Notes: generated from the letters alone by a model not told the origin. A stretch of 43,800 bases of DNA from Oscillospiraceae bacterium (GCA_017465745.1 JAFTVM010000106.1:1-43800), one strand, 5' to 3'. Shown: positions 23,675-32,256, numbered from the stretch's first letter. Translations and numbers: made by a program.

Positions 23675-25228
23675 ATGGATCCCATCGTAAAAACCATTTT
23701 GATCGTTGTTGGCTATCTGCTGGTGGCTGCCGTCTGCTTCGCTGTTGGTATCATCTACCGCAAGAAGGTCGGCGAACGGGAGATCGGCTCCGCTGAGACC
23801 GAGGCGACCCGCATCATCAACGAAGCGATCCGCTCCGGTGAGAGCCGGAAGAAGGAAATGCTTCTGGAAGCCAAGGACGAAATCCATAAGTCCCGTACAG
23901 AGCACGACAAGGAAGTCAAAGAACGCAGAGCGGAGCTCAGCAAGCAGGAGCGCCGCCTGGAACAGAAGGAAGCCACCCTGGACAAGAAGACCGAAGCTTT
24001 CGAACGCAAGGAAGAAGAGCTGGCCCGCAAGCTGGCCAAGGTCACCGAGACCCAGGCTCAGGCCGACGAAATCAAGAAGCAGCAGCAGGACACCCTGGAG
24101 CAGATCTCCGGTCTGACCCAGGAGCAGGCAAAGCAGTACCTGCTGGAAAGCGTGGAAAACGAAGTCCGTCACGACGCCGCCATGAAGATCAAGGAGATCG
24201 AACAGCAGCTCAAGGACGAGGCTGAGGAGAAGGGCCGCGAGATCATCGCCACCGCCATCCAGCGCTGCGCCGCTGACCACGCTGCCGAAACCACCGTATC
24301 CGTCGTGGCACTGCCCAACGACGAGATGAAGGGCCGCATCATCGGCCGCGAGGGCCGGAACATCCGGACCCTGGAAACCATCACCGGCGTCGATCTGATC
24401 ATCGACGACACCCCCGAGGCCATCACCGTCTCCAGCTTCGACCCCGTCCGCCGGGAGATCGCAAGACTGGCGCTGGAGAAGCTCATCGCCGACGGCCGCA
24501 TCCATCCCACCCGCATCGAGGACATGGTGGAAAAGGCCAAGCGCGAAGTGGACCGCACCATCCGGGAGGAAGGCGAGCGGGCCTGCTACGAGACCGGCGT
24601 CCACAATCTGAACCCCGAGCTGGTGAAGATCCTGGGCCGCCAGAAGTACCGTACTTCCTACGGTCAGAACGTGCTGAACCACTCCATCGAAGTGTCCCAC
24701 ATCGCAGGCCTCATGGCCGCCGAGCTGGGCGTGGACGTGGCACTGGCCAAGCGCGCCGGCCTGCTGCATGACCTGGGCAAGTCCATCGACCACGAAGTCG
24801 AGGGCAGCCATGTGCAGCTGGGCGCCGACCTGGTCCGCAAGTACAAGGAAAACGCCGTTGTGGTCAACGCCGTCGAGGCACACCACGGCGACGTGGAGCC
24901 CAAGACCGTCATCGCCGTCCTGGTGCAGGCAGCAGACGCCATCTCCGCCGCCCGCCCCGGCGCACGCCGCGAGAACGTGGAGAACTACATCCGCCGCCTG
25001 CAGAAGCTGGAGGAGCTCACCGGCTCCTACCCCGGCGTGGACAAGGCCTTCGCCATCCAGGCAGGCCGCGAGGTCCGCATCATGGTCAAGCCCGAGGTGG
25101 TCACCGAGGACAACATGATCCTCCTGGCCCGGGACATCGCCAAGAAGATCGAAGCCGAGCTGGAATACCCCGGCCAGATCAAGGTCAATGTCATCCGCGA
25201 GACCAAGGCAGTGGAATTCGCCAAGTAA
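23675..25228 (+). CDS. rny: Ribonuclease Y
   Basis: Membrane-anchored endoribonuclease that initiates mRNA decay in many Firmicutes. 517 residues from ATG 23675. The order is: N-terminal membrane helix ([21 protein letters not shown]), long charged coiled coil (about 30-185), KH domain with [13 protein letters not shown], and HD domain with [14 protein letters not shown] and the [12 protein letters not shown] metal site, then the C-terminal region. AGGAGG at 23655-23660 is 14 bases from ATG 23675; a GTG at 23660 in the same frame is another possible start but overlaps the site itself. Confidence 0.95.
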   Translation: MDPIVKTILIVVGYLLVAAVCFAVGIIYRKKVGEREIGSAETEATRIINEAIRSGESRKKEMLLEAKDEIHKSRTEHDKEVKERRAELSKQERRLEQKEATLDKKTEAFERKEEELARKLAKVTETQAQADEIKKQQQDTLEQISGLTQEQAKQYLLESVENEVRHDAAMKIKEIEQQLKDEAEEKGREIIATAIQRCAADHAAETTVSVVALPNDEMKGRIIGREGRNIRTLETITGVDLIIDDTPEAITVSSFDPVRREIARLALEKLIADGRIHPTRIEDMVEKAKREVDRTIREEGERACYETGVHNLNPELVKILGRQKYRTSYGQNVLNHSIEVSHIAGLMAAELGVDVALAKRAGLLHDLGKSIDHEVEGSHVQLGADLVRKYKENAVVVNAVEAHHGDVEPKTVIAVLVQAADAISAARPGARRENVENYIRRLQKLEELTGSYPGVDKAFAIQAGREVRIMVKPEVVTEDNMILLARDIAKKIEAELEYPGQIKVNVIRETKAVEFAK

Positions 25229-25232
25229 CTGC

Positions 25233-25267
25233 AAAAAAGAACGGGACAGCGAAAGCTGTCCCGTTTT
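25233..25267. terminator. Bidirectional terminator between rny and rex
   Basis: AACGGGACAGC, loop GAAA, GCTGTCCCGTT. A-run on the left and T-run on the right let it serve both convergent genes. Confidence 0.92.
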
Positions 25268-25272
25268 TTCTG

Positions 25273-25914
25273 TTATGTCAGGATAATGGAATCCGGATCA
25301 TCCCGGTTGCGCAGGCGCATCCGCAGCGCCGTCAGGGAAATGGCCAGATTCTCGTTCTGCACCAGGATGTGCTCCGGCACCTTCAGATGCACGGGGGCAA
25401 AATTCCAGACGGCCTCTACGCCGCACGCCACCAGCCGGTCGCAGACCGCCTGGGCATAGGCGGCGGGAACAGTGATGACGCCCACGCTGACATGGTGGCC
25501 GGTGCAGAAGGCTTCCAGCGCCTCCATGGGATAGACCGGCGTCCCCTCCGGGGACTGCTTGCCTTCCGGATGCTGGTCGAATCCCGCCACGATCTTCAAT
25601 CCGAATACCTCAAAGCCGCTGTAATCCAGCAGGGCCTGGCCCAGCTTGCCCGCCCCCACCAGAATGGCGTCGGTAACATTGTGGTTATCCAGGAATCGCT
25701 CAATATCCCGGATCAGATTTTCCCGCTGGTGGCCGGTCTTCCGGCGGCCGCCGTCGCTCACCACCGCCAGGTCCTTGCGCACCTGCACGTCACCCAGATC
25801 CAGCGCCCTGGCCAGGGCTGTGGCCGAGATATGCACCGTATCCGCCGGCAGGGCTTTCAGATAATTCAGATAGCCGGGCAGCCGGCTGAGCATCGCCTTT
25901 GAGACTCTTTTCAA
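25273..25914 (-). CDS. rex: Redox-sensing transcriptional repressor Rex
   Basis: A 213-residue NADH/NAD+-responsive repressor of fermentation and respiration genes. The N-terminal winged helix has SRLPGYLNYLKAL and LDLGDVQVRKDLAVV; the NAD-binding Rossmann domain starts AILVGAGKLGQALL near 85; FDQHPEGK and VWNFAPVHL are typical. The start is taken as TTG 25914: GGAGG lies eight bases upstream and the following KRVSKAMLSRLP matches where Rex proteins begin, whereas the ATG at 25842 would cut the DNA-binding domain and the longer ATG at 25965 has no site. An imperfect dyad upstream may allow autoregulation. Confidence 0.92.
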   Translation of the reverse strand: MKRVSKAMLSRLPGYLNYLKALPADTVHISATALARALDLGDVQVRKDLAVVSDGGRRKTGHQRENLIRDIERFLDNHNVTDAILVGAGKLGQALLDYSGFEVFGLKIVAGFDQHPEGKQSPEGTPVYPMEALEAFCTGHHVSVGVITVPAAYAQAVCDRLVACGVEAVWNFAPVHLKVPEHILVQNENLAISLTALRMRLRNRDDPDSIILT

Positions 25915-25988
25915 TTTCCCATCCTCCGTACAAATCCGCACAAAAAACCGGATCTCCCAACCCATGCAGAGGATCCGTTTCGATATTT

Positions 25989-26006
25989 TTGTAGCAAATT
26001 GCTCAA
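25989..26006. promoter_or_regulatory. Candidate Rex operator in the rex/LysR intergenic region
   Basis: TTGTAGCAAATTGCTCAA contains a perfect AGCAA-A-TTGCT dyad with TTG/CAA ends, off by one base from full symmetry. It resembles the TTGTGAA-N4-TTCACAA Rex box only loosely. It lies about 20 bp downstream of a TATAAT box (26026-26031) on the minus strand. Confidence 0.35.
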
Positions 26007-26088
26007 TTTTTCTTTTCTTTTTCAGATTATACTATTTACTCTTGCCAAAACCAATAAGGTTATGATATTTTATCTATAGAAATAAACT

Positions 26089-26985
26089 ATGAATAAAGGA
26101 TTGAAAACTTTGAACTATAACTATCTGCGTTATTTCTCCGTGCTGGCTCAGGTGGAGCATTACACCCTGGCCGCCGCCCGGCTGGAAATCTCCCAGCCCT
26201 CCCTCAGCAGCGCCATCCACAATCTGGAAACGGAGCTGGGCGTCAAGCTCTTTGAGAAGACGGGCCGCAATATCCGGCTGACGGAGGAGGGCCGCTATTT
26301 CCAGAAAAAGGTGGATGCCGCCATGGCGGAGCTGAACACCGCCACCCACACCCTCCGGGCCAGCCGGGAGCGTGCGCCCATCGTGGTGCGGCTGGGGCTG
26401 GTGTCCGGTACCCTGCAGGGCATCGCGGCGGAGCTGATGGCGGATTACCTGGCCCACGAAAAACGGTTCCGCTTCCATCTGACGGAGGACGCTGCCGAGA
26501 ACCTCATGGATATGGTGCGCCGGCAGGATCTCCACGTGGCCATTGTGGACACCGCCGTCCGTGACCGCAGCCTCCACTTCCGGCGGCTGCGCCAGCGGGA
26601 TTTCTGCGTGGCGCTGCCTTCCGGTCATCCCCTGGCGGAAATGGAATCCATCAATCCCCATCTGCTGACGGACCTGCCCCAGATCGCCTTCCACACCAGC
26701 CTGGACCGCAGCTTCCAGGAATGGGCCAGCGAATCGGAAACCCATGAGAATATCCTCTGCCAGGTCAACACCGTCCAGGGCGCCCTGGATCTGGTGGCCG
26801 CCGGTGCGGGCTTCGCGGTGATCCCCGACGAATGTGTGCCCGCCCGCCCGGATATCGCCTGCATCCGGCTGGAAAACCGCCACCAGGCGCTGTATCTGTG
26901 CATGCTCTACGACCGCTGGCTGGCCCCCCCGGTGTGGGAATTCGTGGAACGGCTGGTCAGGACCATCCGTCAGCGTACGACTTAA
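26089..26985 (+). CDS. LysR-family transcriptional regulator
   Basis: A 298-residue LTTR. The N-terminal helix-turn-helix reads YLRYFSVLAQVEHYTLAAARLEISQPSLSSAIHNLETELGVKLFEK and is followed by the usual linker helix. The effector domain from about 95 includes RQRDFCVALPSGHPLAE and VAAGAGFAVIPDECVPA. The inducer is unknown. It is divergent from rex, and its usual LysR-type target (a divergent neighbour) would be rex, which seems unlikely; targets may be elsewhere. ATG 26089 has no site upstream; TTG 26110, nine bases after AAAGGA, is an equally good start and would give a typical LysR N-terminus. Confidence 0.9.
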   Translation: MNKGLKTLNYNYLRYFSVLAQVEHYTLAAARLEISQPSLSSAIHNLETELGVKLFEKTGRNIRLTEEGRYFQKKVDAAMAELNTATHTLRASRERAPIVVRLGLVSGTLQGIAAELMADYLAHEKRFRFHLTEDAAENLMDMVRRQDLHVAIVDTAVRDRSLHFRRLRQRDFCVALPSGHPLAEMESINPHLLTDLPQIAFHTSLDRSFQEWASESETHENILCQVNTVQGALDLVAAGAGFAVIPDECVPARPDIACIRLENRHQALYLCMLYDRWLAPPVWEFVERLVRTIRQRTT

Positions 26986-27063
26986 GGTGCTGTTTCCGTC
27001 GTTGCACCAGCAGACGGAATGTGCTATGATATAAGATAACAAATATCCGAAAGGAGCATTCCC

Positions 27064-27477
27064 ATGTTTGAGATCATTTTTGGTATTTTTGCCGCGATTT
27101 TCGCATTTGCTTTCCTGGCAGTGGGCGTCATGGCTCTGGTGGGCGGCGCTCAGCAGAAGCGCCGCTGCAGCGCCACCGCCGCCGGCGTCGTCTCCCGGAT
27201 CCACGCCGAGGAACAGCACAGGGGCAAGCGCCGGGTCACCATCTTCACCCCGGAATTCCAGTTTGAGGCAGACGGCCATACCTATACCATGAAATCCCAC
27301 TTCGGCTCCATGAAGCGGGAATTCAAGGAGGGCCAGGCGGTCACCATCCGCTTCGATCCTGCCGACCCCGCAGCCGCCTATGTGGCCGATGATGTCAACA
27401 ACTCTTCCCAGGGCGGCATCATGTGCGTGTGCTTCGGCCTGCTGCTGGCGGTGGGCGCCGTGATGCTGTTTACCTGA
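27064..27477 (+). CDS. DUF3592-type membrane protein
   Basis: 137 residues with two membrane helices, one at each end (IFGIFAAIFAFAFLAVGVMALVGG and IMCVCFGLLLAVGAVMLF), around an extracellular-type beta domain (FTPEFQFEADGHTYTMKSHFG, then EFKEGQAVTIRFDPADP). This arrangement matches DUF3592, whose function is unknown. GAAAGGAG precedes the ATG. The stop overlaps the next start (TGATG), so it is coupled to the radical SAM gene. Confidence 0.8.
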   Translation: MFEIIFGIFAAIFAFAFLAVGVMALVGGAQQKRRCSATAAGVVSRIHAEEQHRGKRRVTIFTPEFQFEADGHTYTMKSHFGSMKREFKEGQAVTIRFDPADPAAAYVADDVNNSSQGGIMCVCFGLLLAVGAVMLFT

Positions 27478-28346
27478 TGTATACCTCTTTCAGCGACCAC
27501 TGCCGGGAAAAATACGGCTGCAAGGTCTACAAGCTCTCCCTCAACGGCGGATTTTCCTGCCCCAACCGGGACGGCTCCCTGGGAACCGGGGGCTGCATCT
27601 TCTGCGACGGCGCCGGGGCTTTCGCCGCCCGGGGAGACTCTGTGACCGCTCAGCTGGAAGCAGCCAAGGCCCGGGTAGCCGCCAAGAACAGGTGCGGCAA
27701 GTATATCGCCTATTTCCAGGCCTTCACCAATACCTATGCCCCGGTGGCGCGGCTGCGGCAGCTCTACGAAGCGGCCATGGCCCCCGACGAGATCGTGGGA
27801 CTGTCCATCGGCACCCGGCCGGACTGTCTGGGCCGTGATGTGGTGGCGCTGCTGGCGGAATTGAACGCCCGCAAGCCCATCAGTGTGGAACTGGGTCTGC
27901 AGACCATCCACGCCGAATCCGCCCGGTATATCCGCCGGGGCTATGAAACAGCGGTCTATTACGACGCGGTGCGCCGCCTGAAGGCCGCCGGTATCGAGGT
28001 GGTGACCCACATCATCCTGGGTCTGCCGGGGGAGACCATGGAAATGGCCGCCCAGACCACCCGGGCTGCCGTGGCGGCAGGAACGGACGGGGTCAAATTC
28101 CATCTGCTCCATGTGCTGCGGGGCACGGATCTGGCGGCGGAATACGCTGCCGGGAAATTCCGCTGCCTGGAGCTGCCGGAATACGCCGCGTGGCTGAAAC
28201 GGTGCCTGGAGGAGGTACCGAAAAATGTCGTCGTCCACCGGATCACCGGCGACGGCGCAAAAAAGGACCTGATGGCTCCCCTGTGGTCCGCTGACAAGAA
28301 GCGGGTCCTGAACTATCTGAACCGGTATCTGGGACAAAACCCGTAA
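27477..28346 (+). CDS. Radical SAM protein, TIGR01212/YhcC family
   Basis: 289 residues. The cluster motif here is CPNRDGSLGTGGCIFC, the spaced C-x11-C-x2-C form of the YhcC family, near residues 25-40. AFTNTYAPVARLRQLYE, then LSIGTRPDCL and VELGLQTIHAES follow, then EVVTHIILGLPGE. The biochemical role of this family is not settled. ATG 27477 overlaps the previous stop and is where homology begins. Confidence 0.9.
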   Translation: MYTSFSDHCREKYGCKVYKLSLNGGFSCPNRDGSLGTGGCIFCDGAGAFAARGDSVTAQLEAAKARVAAKNRCGKYIAYFQAFTNTYAPVARLRQLYEAAMAPDEIVGLSIGTRPDCLGRDVVALLAELNARKPISVELGLQTIHAESARYIRRGYETAVYYDAVRRLKAAGIEVVTHIILGLPGETMEMAAQTTRAAVAAGTDGVKFHLLHVLRGTDLAAEYAAGKFRCLELPEYAAWLKRCLEEVPKNVVVHRITGDGAKKDLMAPLWSADKKRVLNYLNRYLGQNP

Positions 28347-28382
28347 AAAACGGACATTCTGAATACCAAAGGAGGAATGATG

Positions 28383-28844
28383 ATGAACGATGTGAAGACC
28401 ATCGCCGCCTACCTGTGCAGCCGCTACCAGGCCGCCCACGGCCAGCGGATCGATGAAATGAAACTGCATAAGCTGCTTTATTTTGCCCAGCGGGAGAGCC
28501 TGATCCGCAATGACGCGCCCCTGTTCGAGGGTGAGTTCCAGGGCTGGCGCTTCGGCCCCGTGCTGCCCGCCATCCGGGAGAGCTACCGCTGCGATGATTT
28601 CGGCCCCGCCGGCGATCTGGGCGACGCACAGGCCATCGTGGACGATGTGTTCGACAGCTACGCCGAAAAGGATTCCTGGAGCCTGAGCCGCCTGACCCAC
28701 GGTGAGATCAGCTGGAAGAGATCCCGCAAGGGCATCGCCCCCAGCGAGAGCAGCGCCAACCCCATCCCCCTGGACGATATCCGCCTGGACGCCGACCGGA
28801 TGCGCCAGCGCCGTCAGATGCTGGACCAGTACGGTCTGCTGTAA
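28383..28844 (+). CDS. Panacea-domain (DUF4065) protein, antitoxin-like
   Basis: 153 residues (MNDVKTIAAYLCSRY...) with the DUF4065/Panacea core: MKLHKLLYFAQRESLI near 22-37 and FQGWRFGPVLPAIRESY near 52-68. Panacea domains are known as the antitoxin part of many toxin-antitoxin pairs (SocA and PanA). There are three ATGs in a row at 28377-28385; the third is seven bases from GGAGG and is chosen. The next gene begins 12 bp after the stop, which fits a two-gene module. The antitoxin role is inferred from family and context. Confidence 0.82.
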   Translation: MNDVKTIAAYLCSRYQAAHGQRIDEMKLHKLLYFAQRESLIRNDAPLFEGEFQGWRFGPVLPAIRESYRCDDFGPAGDLGDAQAIVDDVFDSYAEKDSWSLSRLTHGEISWKRSRKGIAPSESSANPIPLDDIRLDADRMRQRRQMLDQYGLL

Positions 28845-28856
28845 CAGGAGGCCGCC

Positions 28857-29798
28857 ATGTCTGATATGACCCGCATCACCCCCGAGCAGGAGGCCATCCT
28901 GAACACCTACACCTGCGAGCGTCTCACCGCCACCCCCTCCAACCGCCTGCGCTCCCGGGAGTTCTACTCCCGCCGTGGCAGAAGCCTGGTGTACAAGCTC
29001 CAGGAGGATGCCTGGTACGAGGATACCGACGGCCTGCCCGCTGCCTATTACGTGGTCAAGAACGCCCGGGGCAAGATCGCTCTGTTCTTCTCACTGAAGT
29101 GCGGCACCCTGTGCGACCCCGATTATGTGGCCAAGGTCTTCGAAAAGTACGACCGCAGCAAGGAACTGATGGCCGCCCTGCAAAATAGGGAAAGCGAAGA
29201 ATGGGCCTATGACTATCTGGAGCAGCTGCGCACCGCTTCCGGCGCCATCCCCTACCTGGAGCAGATGACCATCGTATCCAAATATATGGACGCCAACGAA
29301 GAACGCCGGGACATCAAGAAGGAGAAAAAGACCGAGCCCAGCCGGAAGATCCTCCGGGTGGACGAGGCCTTCCCCGCCATCGAGCTGGTGCATTTCTGTG
29401 TCAACGACAATCTCCGGCAGGAGTGGAAGGAGCTGAACCTGGGCCGCGGCATGGGCGAAGTGTTTTTCTGGCGCTTTGTGGTGCCCAGGATGCTGCAGAT
29501 CCACCAGCTGATCGGCTGCGAATATGCCTATCTCTTCGCCGCCGACGGCAGCCGTGACGGCACGCTGATCAACTACTACGAAAACGCCCTCCATTTCGAG
29601 CGCCCCACCAACATGGGCGGCATCAAACCCCGGTATGATTTTCTGTGCACCTTCATGTGCAAGCGGCTGTTCCGCCTGAGCCGGTTCCGCAAGTCCTGCC
29701 TCGATCCCAGCCTCTACGACGACGAGGATCCCCTGGGTCTGGCGGATTACTGCAGGGATTTCTTTGAGAATTTTAACGAAGTGCCCACCATGGACTGA
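28857..29798 (+). CDS. Unknown 313-aa protein, putative toxin partner of the Panacea protein
   Basis: I do not recognise a family with confidence. An N-terminal region up to about 110 has alternating beta and helix (YYVVKNARGKIALFFSLKCGTL); a charged helical middle contains EERRDIKKEKK; the C-terminal region includes EYAYLFAADGSRDGTLINYYENALHFE, which resembles the last strands of an acetyltransferase (GNAT) fold. No signal peptide or membrane helix is seen. It is co-transcribed with the DUF4065 gene and has CAGGAGG upstream of its ATG. A toxin role is inference from position. A terminator follows the stop. Confidence 0.7.
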   Translation: MSDMTRITPEQEAILNTYTCERLTATPSNRLRSREFYSRRGRSLVYKLQEDAWYEDTDGLPAAYYVVKNARGKIALFFSLKCGTLCDPDYVAKVFEKYDRSKELMAALQNRESEEWAYDYLEQLRTASGAIPYLEQMTIVSKYMDANEERRDIKKEKKTEPSRKILRVDEAFPAIELVHFCVNDNLRQEWKELNLGRGMGEVFFWRFVVPRMLQIHQLIGCEYAYLFAADGSRDGTLINYYENALHFERPTNMGGIKPRYDFLCTFMCKRLFRLSRFRKSCLDPSLYDDEDPLGLADYCRDFFENFNEVPTMD

Positions 29799-29810
29799 CG
29801 CTACATACAC

Positions 29811-29847
29811 CCCCCGCCCCTGCAAACAATCGGGGCGGGGGTTTATT
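29811..29847 (+). terminator. Terminator of the Panacea two-gene unit
   Basis: CCCCCGCCCC, 11-nt loop, GGGGCGGGGG, then TTTATT. Confidence 0.8.
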
Positions 29848-29907
29848 GGGCGGGGATTCAAATTGCAGTTTCTCGGTCCGGTGACAGATGTGCCGCGAAC
29901 CGAGCAT

Positions 29908-29948
29908 GTCATTGCAAGGAGGGCTGAAAGACCCACGTGGCCATCTCC
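29908..29948. repeat. Fragment of the TGTCATTGCGAGGAG repeat family
   Basis: TGTCATTGCAAGGAGGGC at one side and CACGTGGCCATCTCC at the other match the ends and inner arm of the complete copy at 40228-40396, with several changes and most of the middle missing. Confidence 0.5.
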
Positions 29949-29973
29949 CGGTACAACGTCCTTTTCATTCCAT

Positions 29974-30010
29974 AAAAATAACCGGCACCCTACGGGTACC
30001 GGTTATTTTT
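29974..30010 (-). terminator. Terminator of the tRNA cluster
   Basis: AAAAATAACCGGCACCC pairs with GGGTACCGGTTATTTTT with one bulge and a 3-nt loop. It is a U-ending stem in both directions, but it directly follows tRNA-His on the minus strand. Confidence 0.88.
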
Positions 30011-30011
30011 A

Positions 30012-30089
30012 TGGGGTGGATAATGGGATTCGAACCCACGACCTTCAGAGCCACAATCTGACGCGCTAACCAACTGTGCTATATCCACC
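30012..30089 (-). tRNA. tRNA-His (anticodon GTG)
   Basis: Acceptor GTGGATA with TATCCAC, extra 5' G opposite discriminator C as expected for tRNA-His, anticodon loop TTGTGGC, T arm GGTTCGAATCC, encoded CCA. It is third in a minus-strand Gly-Arg-His cluster. Confidence 0.95.
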
Positions 30090-30111
30090 ATATTCTGTTT
30101 TAGCCGAAAGA

Positions 30112-30188
30112 TGGTACGCCAAGAGGGACTCGAACCCCCGACCTACTGCTTAGAAGGCAGTTGCTCTATCCAGCTGAGCTATTGGCGC
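30112..30188 (-). tRNA. tRNA-Arg (anticodon TCT)
   Basis: Acceptor GCGCCAA with TTGGCGT, D arm AGCTCAGCTGGATAGAGC, anticodon loop CTTCTAA between CTGC and GCAG, T arm GGTTCGAGTCC, encoded CCA. Confidence 0.95.
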
Positions 30189-30195
30189 ATTTGAA

Positions 30196-30269
30196 TGGAG
30201 CGGGTGACGGGAATCGGACCCGCGTGACCAGCTTGGAAGGCTGGTGTTCTACCATTGAACTACACCCGC
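30196..30269 (-). tRNA. tRNA-Gly (anticodon TCC)
   Basis: Acceptor GCGGGTG with CACCCGC, D arm TAGTTCAATGGTAGA, anticodon stem CCAGC/GCTGG with loop CTTCCAA, T arm GGTCCGATTCC, encoded CCA. It is the first tRNA of the cluster. Confidence 0.95.
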
Positions 30270-30326
30270 GGATACTCTCGGCTGGTTGATTCAGCCAGAA
30301 GATAGTATCACAGATTTGAGAAATTG

Positions 30327-31178
30327 TCAAGTCTTTTTTAGAATGTTTGGAATTTTTTCGTAAATCACATCTGCCACTGCGCCGTCGGCGCACTTACACA
30401 CGTTTTCATAGCGATGGGCGATGATGGCGTCGGCAGGGCAGAAAGCGTAGTCCGCCGCGTCCAGCATGGAAATATCGTTGCTGGCGTCCCCCACGCACAC
30501 CAGAATTTTCCGGCCCAGGTGGGCTTTCAGGGTCCGGGCGGCTTCTGCCTTGCTGACGCCCTTTGCGTGGACGTCGATGAGCCGGGTGGCAGAGCGGAAA
30601 ATTTCGATCCTGTCCCCCCAGCGGCGGCGCAGCAGATCCTCGGCGGCATTCATCTCCGCCAGCTCCTCCGGGGTAGCGTCGAAGAGCCGGGCCACGGTGT
30701 TGTCGTAAAATTCGCCGTAGAGGGTGAATTTCAGAAAGGGCCCCAGATCCTGGCCCCAGCGGGCCGTGGCATGGGGGCAGCCGTTGTGGATGTTGAAGGC
30801 GTCCCACCTGGGATTGGGGAGAAACGTATAGTGGGCGTCGGGCCCCTGGACCTCCACCGTCAGGCGGGGGAACATTTTCAGCAGCTCCTCCACCGTTTCC
30901 CACAGATCCATGTCGAAGGGGCGCAGCAGGGACAGCTCCCCGCTCTTCTGGTCGCAGGCGGCAGAGCCGTTATACAGCAGCAGCGGCGCATTGACGGGCA
31001 CCTTGTCCCAGATGGAGCGGTACATGGGCACGGAGCGGCCGGTGTTGACGGTGAAAGCGCCGCCGTTTGCCATGAAATATTCGATTGCCTCAATGTTGCG
31101 CACAGGGATGGAAGAATCCGGCGCCGTCAGGGTGCGGTCGTAATCAACGGTCAGCAGCACATCGGAGAAAATACCCAT
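30327..31178 (-). CDS. HAD-superfamily (Cof-type) phosphatase
   Basis: 283 residues. The nucleophile motif near residue 11 reads VDYDRTLT (D-x-D with R in place of the usual G of DxDGT). NTGRSVPMYRSI is motif II-like, a Cof-type cap follows in the middle, Lys lies near GVSKAEA, and CVGDASNDISMLDAAD is motif IV. Such proteins dephosphorylate sugar phosphates, nucleotides or cofactors; the substrate is not evident. GAAAGGAACG precedes the ATG. It lies convergent to nothing obvious, between the tRNA cluster and an intergenic repeat. Confidence 0.88.
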   Translation of the reverse strand: MGIFSDVLLTVDYDRTLTAPDSSIPVRNIEAIEYFMANGGAFTVNTGRSVPMYRSIWDKVPVNAPLLLYNGSAACDQKSGELSLLRPFDMDLWETVEELLKMFPRLTVEVQGPDAHYTFLPNPRWDAFNIHNGCPHATARWGQDLGPFLKFTLYGEFYDNTVARLFDATPEELAEMNAAEDLLRRRWGDRIEIFRSATRLIDVHAKGVSKAEAARTLKAHLGRKILVCVGDASNDISMLDAADYAFCPADAIIAHRYENVCKCADGAVADVIYEKIPNILKKT

Positions 31179-31199
31179 GTTGTTCGTTCCTTTCTTTTT

Positions 31200-31347
31200 A
31201 ATGCTGAATGCTGAATTAAGGTGTCATCTCCGCGCTAAGAGCCGCCCTTCAGGCGGTTGCGCTCCAAAACGCGCCTGCGGGCGCAGGGCTTCGCCGACTA
31301 TTTAATTCATCTCCGAAGGAAATACCACAATTATGCATTCAGCATTA
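31200..31347. repeat. Small intergenic element with heptamer-repeat ends (copy B)
   Basis: The left end has tandem 7-mers related to GAATGCT (AATGCTGAATGCTGAATTA) and the right end the inverse (AATTATGCATTCAGCATT). The core shares GGTGTC and TTCATCTCCGAAGGAAATAC with copy A at 2552-2646, but carries an extra middle with GC-rich hairpins (CGCGCCTGCGGGCGC). It fills the gap between the HAD gene and the pseudouridine synthase. Confidence 0.6.
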
Positions 31348-31350
31348 ACA

Positions 31351-32256
31351 TTATCCCATCCGTTCCAGTTTTTCGAGAACTTCCTTAAAATACTGGGGCA
31401 ATTCCGCAAACACCAGGACGGGTCGTCCGTCCCTGGGGTGCCGGAAGCAGAGCTGGCCTGCGTGGAGGCACTGGGAATCCTGGCCCAATTCGGGCTTCTT
31501 GTGGCCGTAAACCAGGTCCCCCAGGATGGGGTGGCCGATATGGGCCATATGGACGCGGATCTGGTGGGTGCGGCCCGTCTCCAGCTTACAGCGGATGTGG
31601 GTGTAGCCCCGGTAGCGCTTCACCACCTCCCAGTGGGTCACGGCCTCCTTGGAGTTGCGGGCCGTGACGGTCATCTTCTTGCGGTCGGAGGGATGCCGGC
31701 CGATGGGAGCGTTGACGGTGCCGGAGTCCTCCCGGAAGGAGCCGCAGACGATGGCCTCGTAAGTCCGTGCCATGGAGTGGTCTTTCAGCTGGCTGGCCAG
31801 CATGGTGTGCGCCAGGTCGTTTTTCGCTACCGCCAGCAATCCGCTGGTGTCCTTGTCGATGCGGTGGACGATGCCGGGGCGCAGCTCGCCATTGATGCCG
31901 CTCAGGTCGTCGCCCATGGCGTACAGCAGGCCGTTGACCAGGGTGTCGTCCTGGTGGCCGGCGGCGGGGTGCACCACCAGGCCCTTGGGCTTGTTGATGA
32001 CCACCACGTCCTCGTCCTCGTAGACGATGTCCAGGGGGATATCCTTTGCGACGATGTCCACCTCTTTCGGCTCCGGGATGGTGACGCAGATCTCGTCACC
32101 GGGATTCAGCTTGTCATTCTTTTTGCCGGGCTTGCCGTTGCGGGTCACCGCGCCCTGCTCCATGAGCTTCTGGGCGGCGGAGCGGGTCAGCTCCGGACAA
32201 ACACGGGCGACGAAGGCGTCCAGCCGCTCGCCGGGGGTGTCAGCATAAAATGTCAT
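31351..32256 (-). CDS. RluA/RluD-family pseudouridine synthase
   Basis: 301 residues: N-terminal S4 RNA-binding domain (ERLDAFVARVCPELTRSAAQKLMEQGAV), then the catalytic domain with HRIDKDTSGLLAVAKN (catalytic Asp near 139), ETGRTHQIRVHMAHIGHPILGD, and a C-terminal ECF-type segment. It is usually RluD-like, modifying helix 69 of 23S rRNA, though RluA-family target specificity cannot be read from sequence. Its start overlaps the lspA stop by 4 bp on the same strand, a very common Firmicutes pairing. Confidence 0.93.
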   Translation of the reverse strand: MTFYADTPGERLDAFVARVCPELTRSAAQKLMEQGAVTRNGKPGKKNDKLNPGDEICVTIPEPKEVDIVAKDIPLDIVYEDEDVVVINKPKGLVVHPAAGHQDDTLVNGLLYAMGDDLSGINGELRPGIVHRIDKDTSGLLAVAKNDLAHTMLASQLKDHSMARTYEAIVCGSFREDSGTVNAPIGRHPSDRKKMTVTARNSKEAVTHWEVVKRYRGYTHIRCKLETGRTHQIRVHMAHIGHPILGDLVYGHKKPELGQDSQCLHAGQLCFRHPRDGRPVLVFAELPQYFKEVLEKLERMG

